37,346 nucleotides of DNA from an uncultured Oscillospiraceae bacterium. GTDB lineage: Bacteria; Bacillota; Clostridia; Oscillospirales; Ruminococcaceae. The stretch spans positions 1 through 37,346 of the forward strand of contig CAJTSP010000008.1 in NCBI GenBank assembly GCA_910578965.1, written 5' to 3'. The notes under the pieces were generated by a model. That model had not been told where the DNA came from, did no database searches, and saw only the letters and a list, made by a program, of their open reading frames with translations. Every line of letters starts with the position of its first letter. Within the stretch, counting starts at the first letter, position 1. Of this stretch, positions 33,248 to 37,346 are shown piece after piece. Both the position numbers and the translations under genes were made by a program.

Positions 33248-34321
33248 ATGGAACGTGAGGAATGGCTGGCCCTTGCGCCGTACGGGCTGGACAGGGGGCA
33301 AAAGCGTGCCCTGTACCGGAGCTGGATGGCCCGGCTGACCGCCCATCATCGGCAATGTTGCCCGGAGTACCGTCGGCTCCTGGATGCGCTGGGCTGCCCC
33401 GAGGATGCCCTGCTGGAACCGGAGGAGCTGCCCATGCTGCCGGTTTCGCTTTTTAAGCAGCGGCGGCTGTGCAGCGTGCCGGCCGGGGAGGTGTTTAAGA
33501 CCCTCACCTCCTCGGGGACCACCGGCCAGCAGGTGTCCCGAATCTGCCTCGACGCCCGTACCTCGGCAGACCAGCAGGCAGTACTGTACCGCATTATGGC
33601 CGACCGCATTGGCCGGCAGCGGCTGCCCCTGCTGGTGCTGGACAGCAAAAAGGTCCTGCGGGATCGGGCCATGTTTTCGGCCCGGGGGGCGGGTATCCTG
33701 GGCTTTTCCATCTTTGGCAGCCGCTGCTGCTATGCGCTGGACGATGAGATGCGGCTGGACCTTGCTGCGGTACGGGAGTTTGCTCAAAAATATGCCGGCC
33801 GGCCCATGCTGCTCTATGGCTTTACCTATATTGTATGGAAGCAGGTGCTCCAGGCGCTTGCACAGCGGGGCGAGAGACTTTCGATCCGGGAGGGCGTCTT
33901 AATCCACGGCGGCGGCTGGAAAAAGCTGGAGAACCAGGCGGTAGGGCCAGCGGAGTTTAAGGCCCAGGCCGCCCGGTGGCTTGGGGTACGGCAGGTTTAC
34001 GACTACTATGGCATGGCCGAGCAGACCGGCTGCATCTATCTCGAGTGCCCCTGCGGGCATCTGCATGCCAGCGTTTGGTCGGATGTGCTCTTGCGGCGCC
34101 CGGCGGATTATGGCCTTTGCGCTCCCGGGGAGCCGGGCCTGATCCAGGTGCTCTCGCTGCTGCCTTGGTCCTATCCGGGGCACTCGCTGCTCACCGAGGA
34201 CATGGGGGTGCTGCTGGGTGAGGACGACTGCCCCTGCGGCCGGAAAGGGAAGTACTTTGCCGTGACCGGCCGTGTGCCGCAGGCCGAGGTAAGGGGGTGC
34301 AGTGATACCTATGAGGGATGA
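33248..34321 (+). CDS. LuxE-like acyl-protein synthetase
   Basis: A 357-residue member of the LuxE acyl-protein synthetase family (ANL-like adenylate former). TSSGTTGQQVSRICLD (88-103) is the ATP-binding loop, LIHGGGWKKLE and YYGMAEQTGCIYLEC are typical of LuxE, and the C-terminal CPCGRKGKYFAVTGRVPQ segment with a Cys at 351 (RGCSD) lies where LuxE carries the cysteine that accepts the acyl group (Cys364 in Photobacterium). It should adenylate a fatty acid and pass the acyl group on through a thioester. GAAGGG precedes ATG 33248. Its stop overlaps the LuxC-like gene by 20 bp. Confidence 0.92.
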   Translation: MEREEWLALAPYGLDRGQKRALYRSWMARLTAHHRQCCPEYRRLLDALGCPEDALLEPEELPMLPVSLFKQRRLCSVPAGEVFKTLTSSGTTGQQVSRICLDARTSADQQAVLYRIMADRIGRQRLPLLVLDSKKVLRDRAMFSARGAGILGFSIFGSRCCYALDDEMRLDLAAVREFAQKYAGRPMLLYGFTYIVWKQVLQALAQRGERLSIREGVLIHGGGWKKLENQAVGPAEFKAQAARWLGVRQVYDYYGMAEQTGCIYLECPCGHLHASVWSDVLLRRPADYGLCAPGEPGLIQVLSLLPWSYPGHSLLTEDMGVLLGEDDCPCGRKGKYFAVTGRVPQAEVRGCSDTYEG

Positions 34322-35513
34322 GCTGCCGCCGGGTGTCCGGCTGCTGGCCGGGGTAGCGCGCCCCTCGGCCGAGCCCTGGCCGCCCTTTGCGCCGCCTGCA
34401 CTGGATTTTTTGAGCGCCCTTTCCGGCCTGGTGATGGCCCGGGCCGGGGCGGCGCGGCAGGAGGAGCTGGCCGCTTTTGGTTTTTGGTGCCGCCGCGCAC
34501 ACCTGGACGCGCTGGCACAGCGCCACGCCTCGCAGCGGCCTCGGCTGGGACGGGGGCTGCTGCTGCATCTGGCCCCTTCCAACGTGCCGGCTATCTTTGG
34601 CTACAGCTATGCCATCGGGCTGCTGGCCGGCAATGCCGGCATTGTGCGGCTTTCCAGCCGGAGGGGCGCGTCGGAGGATGCCCTCTGCGAGATGATCGGC
34701 CAGACCCTGGACCGGCCGGAGTTTGCCGCCGTCAAGGTCCGCAGCGCCTTTGTGTCCTACGAGCGGGACGACAGCATTACCGAGGCGCTGCTGGCCGGCT
34801 GTGACGGCCGCTTGGTCTGGGGCGGGGACCAAACGGTGAGCGCTGTGCGCCGGCTGGCGATGCCGCCCCATGCGGTGGAGGTCTGCTTTGCCGACCGTTG
34901 GTCCTTTGCGCTGCTGAGCCGGAAGACGGTGGCAGGTCTGGACGGGGAGGCGTTGGCAGGATGGGCGCACCATTTTTACAACGATGCCTTTTTGATGGAT
35001 CAAAACGCCTGTTCCAGCCCCCAGATAGTGGTTTGGCTGCGGGACGGGGGAAACGAGGCCGGCCGCCGCCGCTGGTGGCAGGCGGTGGCAAAAGAAGCCG
35101 CATCCCGGTATCCTGCGGATGCATACCGGGCGGTGCGCAAGCAGGAGCGCTTTTGCCTTGCGGCGATGGATGCGCAGCCCGCCCCGGTGGCAAGGCTGGA
35201 GCGGTATGGGGGCAGCCTTGTGCAGGTTGCCCGGTTGGCCTCCCTGCCGGATGGGCCGGTGGCCTGCAAGGGCGGTTTTGGGCTCTTTTTTGAATGCGAA
35301 GCAGAGCGGCCCGAGCAGCTACTGCCGATGCTTGGCCCGAAGGTACAGACGGTTGTGTGCGGCGGCGTTGAGCCGGCCCGGCTGGCCCGCCTGTTTGCCG
35401 AGGGCCATGCCCGGGGAGCCGACCGGGTGGTGCCGCTGGGGCAGGCCCTTGCCATGGATACAGTGTGGGACGGCCACGACCTGATTGCCGAGCTTTCCCG
35501 CTGTATGGGGTGA
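34302..35513 (+). CDS. LuxC-like acyl-CoA/acyl-protein reductase
   Basis: A 403-residue LuxC-family reductase of the aldehyde dehydrogenase superfamily. The likely acyl-accepting cysteine is Cys237 in LMDQNACSSPQIVVWL, the LuxC signature; GLLLHLAPSNVPAIFGYSYA is the conserved nucleotide-binding region. It should reduce an acyl thioester to an aldehyde with NADPH. The GTG at 34302 overlaps the LuxE gene; ATG 34311 is an alternative. Length is shorter than LuxC of Vibrio (about 480). Overlap with luxE-like gene implies a stoichiometric reductase complex, as in bioluminescent bacteria. Confidence 0.92.
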   Translation: MIPMRDELPPGVRLLAGVARPSAEPWPPFAPPALDFLSALSGLVMARAGAARQEELAAFGFWCRRAHLDALAQRHASQRPRLGRGLLLHLAPSNVPAIFGYSYAIGLLAGNAGIVRLSSRRGASEDALCEMIGQTLDRPEFAAVKVRSAFVSYERDDSITEALLAGCDGRLVWGGDQTVSAVRRLAMPPHAVEVCFADRWSFALLSRKTVAGLDGEALAGWAHHFYNDAFLMDQNACSSPQIVVWLRDGGNEAGRRRWWQAVAKEAASRYPADAYRAVRKQERFCLAAMDAQPAPVARLERYGGSLVQVARLASLPDGPVACKGGFGLFFECEAERPEQLLPMLGPKVQTVVCGGVEPARLARLFAEGHARGADRVVPLGQALAMDTVWDGHDLIAELSRCMG

Positions 35514-35554
35514 TTAAACGGGGGCATAGCCTCCCGGCAGGAGGTGCCGATGCA

Positions 35555-36994
35555 ATGAGCGACCTTTTTGGAATGAAGGGCCGGGAGCCGGGCCGGCTGC
35601 TGGCCGTTTCCGAGGACGGCGGATGGCTGTATTACGGCGATGCGCAGGACGCCGGCCGGATGCTGGGCGGGGTTATGGGCGGCCGGTCGCTGGTGTTTTT
35701 GCTCTGCGACAATTCTCCCGGCGCCTTGCTGGGGTACCTGGGCTGCCTGCAGTGCGGGGCGGTACCCCTTTTGCTGGACGCGAACATTGCGCCCGAGCTG
35801 CTTGCCGCCCTGGCCGATACCTACCGCCCGGCCTTTTTTCTGGTGCCGCAGGCCCTGCCGGCGGCGGCCCGCGCCGTGCTGCCCCGGACGAGGCCGCTTC
35901 TCCGGCTGCGGGGCAGCATCCTGTTGGCAGGCGGGGAAAAGGGCCCAGCCCTGCACCCGGAGCTTCGGCTGCTGCTCACTACCTCCGGCAGCACCGGCAG
36001 CCCCAAGCTGGTGCGGCTGAGCGCACAAAACCTGGAGGCCAATGCTGCCTCGATCTGCGAATACCTTGAGCTGGACGAGACCGAGCGGCCGGCCACCGTG
36101 CTGCCTATGAGCTATTCCTATGGGATGTCTATCGTCAACAGCCATGTGCTGGCAGGGGCGGCCCTGCTGCTCACCGGCCGCAGCCTGCTCGAGCCCGAGT
36201 TCTGGGAGCTGGTGCGTACCGAAGGGGCGACCTCCCTGGCGGGGGTACCGTATACCTACCAGATGTATCGCCGGTTGGGGCTATGCGAAATGCAGCTACC
36301 CCGGTTGCGGTACCTCACACAGGCCGGGGGCAAGCTGCCGGAGGAGCTGCACCGGCAGTTTGCCCGGTGGGCAGCGGATACCGGCCGGCGGTTCTATGTG
36401 ATGTATGGTCAGACCGAGGCATCTCCCCGTATGGGCTGGCTGCCGGCAGAACGGGCGCTGGACAAGTGCGGCAGCATGGGCCTGGCAGTGCCGGGCGGGC
36501 GGTTCTGGCTTGAGGACGGTGCGGGCAGGGCGGTCGAAGCCCCGGGCGAGGTGGGCGAGCTGATTTATGCAGGCAAAAATGTGGCAATGGGTTATGCACG
36601 GCAGCCCGGGGACCTTGCCAAAGCGGACGAATGGGGCGGCATACTGCGCACCGGGGATATGGCCAAGCGGGACGAGGAGGGCTTTTACTCCATTGTGGGC
36701 CGCAAAAAACGCTTTTTGAAGATGTTTGGAAACCGGGTCAATCTGGACGAGGTCGAGCGGATGCTGGCTGCACGGTTTCCGACGGCAGCTTTTGCCTGTA
36801 CCGGGCGGGACGACCTGCTGCTCGTCTGGCTTGCGCCCGCCGCAGGGGAAAAGCCGCCCTCCGGCGAGGAGGTCGTGGGATACCTTGCCGGCCAGACCCG
36901 CCTGCCGGCCCGGGCGATCCAGGTGCGGGAGATCGAAGCCATTCCGCAAAATGAAGCCGGAAAGGTCCGATACGCTGCACTGGGCCTTCGGTAA
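35555..36994 (+). CDS. AMP-forming acyl ligase (acyl-ACP/CoA synthetase-like)
   Basis: A 479-residue ANL-superfamily enzyme. P-loop motif LTTSGSTGSPKLVRLS, adenylate motif YVMYGQTEASPRMG, hinge TGDMAKRDEEGFYSIVGRKKRF, and the catalytic lysine in NEAGKVRYAAL near the C-terminus are all present. It forms an acyl-adenylate and loads CoA or an ACP pantetheine. AGGAGGT lies 9 nt before ATG 35555, 41 bp after the LuxC-like gene. With the ACP at the head of the cassette it is probably an acyl-ACP ligase (inference). It is slightly shorter than most acyl-CoA synthetases (500-550). Having both a LuxE and a second adenylating enzyme is redundant unless they act on different substrates or steps. Confidence 0.9.
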   Translation: MSDLFGMKGREPGRLLAVSEDGGWLYYGDAQDAGRMLGGVMGGRSLVFLLCDNSPGALLGYLGCLQCGAVPLLLDANIAPELLAALADTYRPAFFLVPQALPAAARAVLPRTRPLLRLRGSILLAGGEKGPALHPELRLLLTTSGSTGSPKLVRLSAQNLEANAASICEYLELDETERPATVLPMSYSYGMSIVNSHVLAGAALLLTGRSLLEPEFWELVRTEGATSLAGVPYTYQMYRRLGLCEMQLPRLRYLTQAGGKLPEELHRQFARWAADTGRRFYVMYGQTEASPRMGWLPAERALDKCGSMGLAVPGGRFWLEDGAGRAVEAPGEVGELIYAGKNVAMGYARQPGDLAKADEWGGILRTGDMAKRDEEGFYSIVGRKKRFLKMFGNRVNLDEVERMLAARFPTAAFACTGRDDLLLVWLAPAAGEKPPSGEEVVGYLAGQTRLPARAIQVREIEAIPQNEAGKVRYAALGLR

Positions 36995-37046
36995 GCAATA
37001 TTACAGCGGATGGATCAAAAGGCCTGTGGTATGCCCCATTAAAAAA

Positions 37047-37062
37047 GCTGCCGGATGGCAGC
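37047..37062 (-). other. Hairpin with minus-strand terminator features
   Basis: GCTGCC and GGCAGC around GGAT form a 6-bp stem; A6 precedes it on the plus strand, so the minus strand reads hairpin then T6. No minus-strand gene is visible to the right, so it may stop antisense transcription or be chance. Confidence 0.35.
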
Positions 37063-37085
37063 AGCAAAAAGGGGGAGCTTTTATT

Positions 37086-37346
37086 GTGAAGATACGCATC
37101 ATTGCCGATTCCGGCTGCGATATGCCGCAGCCGTACCCTTCGTGTGTGACGGTTGTGCCGCTTACGGTATCCTTTGGGCAGGAGAGCTTTGAGGACGGTG
37201 TGACCCTGAGCCACCACGCCTTTTACGAGAGGCTGATCGAGGGCGAGACCCTGCCGACTACCAGCCAGATTGCCCCTGCCCGGTTTGAGGAAGCTTTTGG
37301 CCGGGCGGTGGAGGCGGGGGAGACGGTGGTGGCGGTGACCCTGTCC
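37086..37346 (+). CDS. DegV-family fatty-acid-binding protein, 5' part only
   Basis: The first 87 codons of a DegV protein run to the window edge. MKIRIIADSGCDMPQ, VTVVPLTVSFGQESFEDG and LPTTSQIAPARFEEAF are the family signature (DSxxD, then TSQ). DegV/FakB proteins bind one fatty acid and, with FakA kinase, present it for phosphorylation and phospholipid synthesis. GTG 37086 is preceded by AAAGGGGGAG. It lies 91 bp after the acyl ligase, in the same direction, which fits a fatty-acid theme, but DegV genes are common and it may be unrelated. Confidence 0.92.
   Translation, partial: MKIRIIADSGCDMPQPYPSCVTVVPLTVSFGQESFEDGVTLSHHAFYERLIEGETLPTTSQIAPARFEEAFGRAVEAGETVVAVTLS

Overview
The window looks like a chromosomal stretch of a GC-rich, anaerobic, low-GC-lineage Firmicute, most likely an Oscillospirales/Ruminococcaceae-type gut Clostridium. 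The reasons are a SpoVB-family flippase, a DnaD/DnaI-type helicase-loading pair, an FprA flavodiiron protein, clostridial 4-hydroxybutyrate fermentation genes, an RNase P RNA with paired P1 ends, and sigma-A-type promoters that nearly all have a 17-bp spacer. The taxonomic placement is inference. I see no insertion sequence, prophage or CRISPR array. tRNA-Ala is the only tRNA.

Layout. 1-5.6 kb: SpoVB-like flippase, a Cys-rich Rrf2 regulator, a three-part acyl-CoA dehydrogenase / EtfA C-terminal / rubredoxin fusion, and a flavodiiron protein; the last three read as a redox or oxygen-response group. 5.7-5.9 kb: a strong promoter followed by an elaborately base-paired RNA I cannot name, then a tiny GTG-started frame. 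6.2-8.6 kb: MFS transporter and lrgA-lrgB. 8.6-9.0 kb: rnpB on the minus strand. 9.2-18.3 kb: housekeeping genes (NADP-glutamate dehydrogenase, RluA pseudouridine synthase, LysM-G5-M23 peptidase, MurA, WalJ/YycJ, RlmH, a WG-repeat lipoprotein). 18.4-20.3 kb (minus): DnaI-like loader and DnaD. 20.6-23.1 kb: tRNA-Ala and three small membrane or unknown proteins.

23.1-32.0 kb is a 4-hydroxybutyrate to crotonyl-CoA module. It holds a PAS-AAA+ regulator with a degenerate sigma54-activator core, a permease, 4-hydroxybutyrate dehydrogenase, 4-hydroxybutyryl-CoA dehydratase with its four cluster ligands intact, a NifU-like scaffold, an unusual Cys-rich/FabZ-hotdog fusion, and 4-hydroxybutyrate CoA-transferase. 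The expected flow is succinate semialdehyde <-> 4-hydroxybutyrate -> 4-hydroxybutyryl-CoA -> crotonyl-CoA, which would feed butyrate formation.

32.2-37.3 kb is a compact, tightly spaced cassette: acyl carrier protein, metallo-beta-lactamase-fold hydrolase, LuxE-like acyl-protein synthetase, LuxC-like acyl reductase, AMP-forming acyl ligase, then the start of a DegV (fatty-acid-binding) gene. No luciferase genes are visible. It resembles a luciferase-free fatty-acid reductase system and is, with the ACAD-EtfA-rubredoxin/flavodiiron pair and the 5.7-kb RNA, the best candidate here for undescribed biology.
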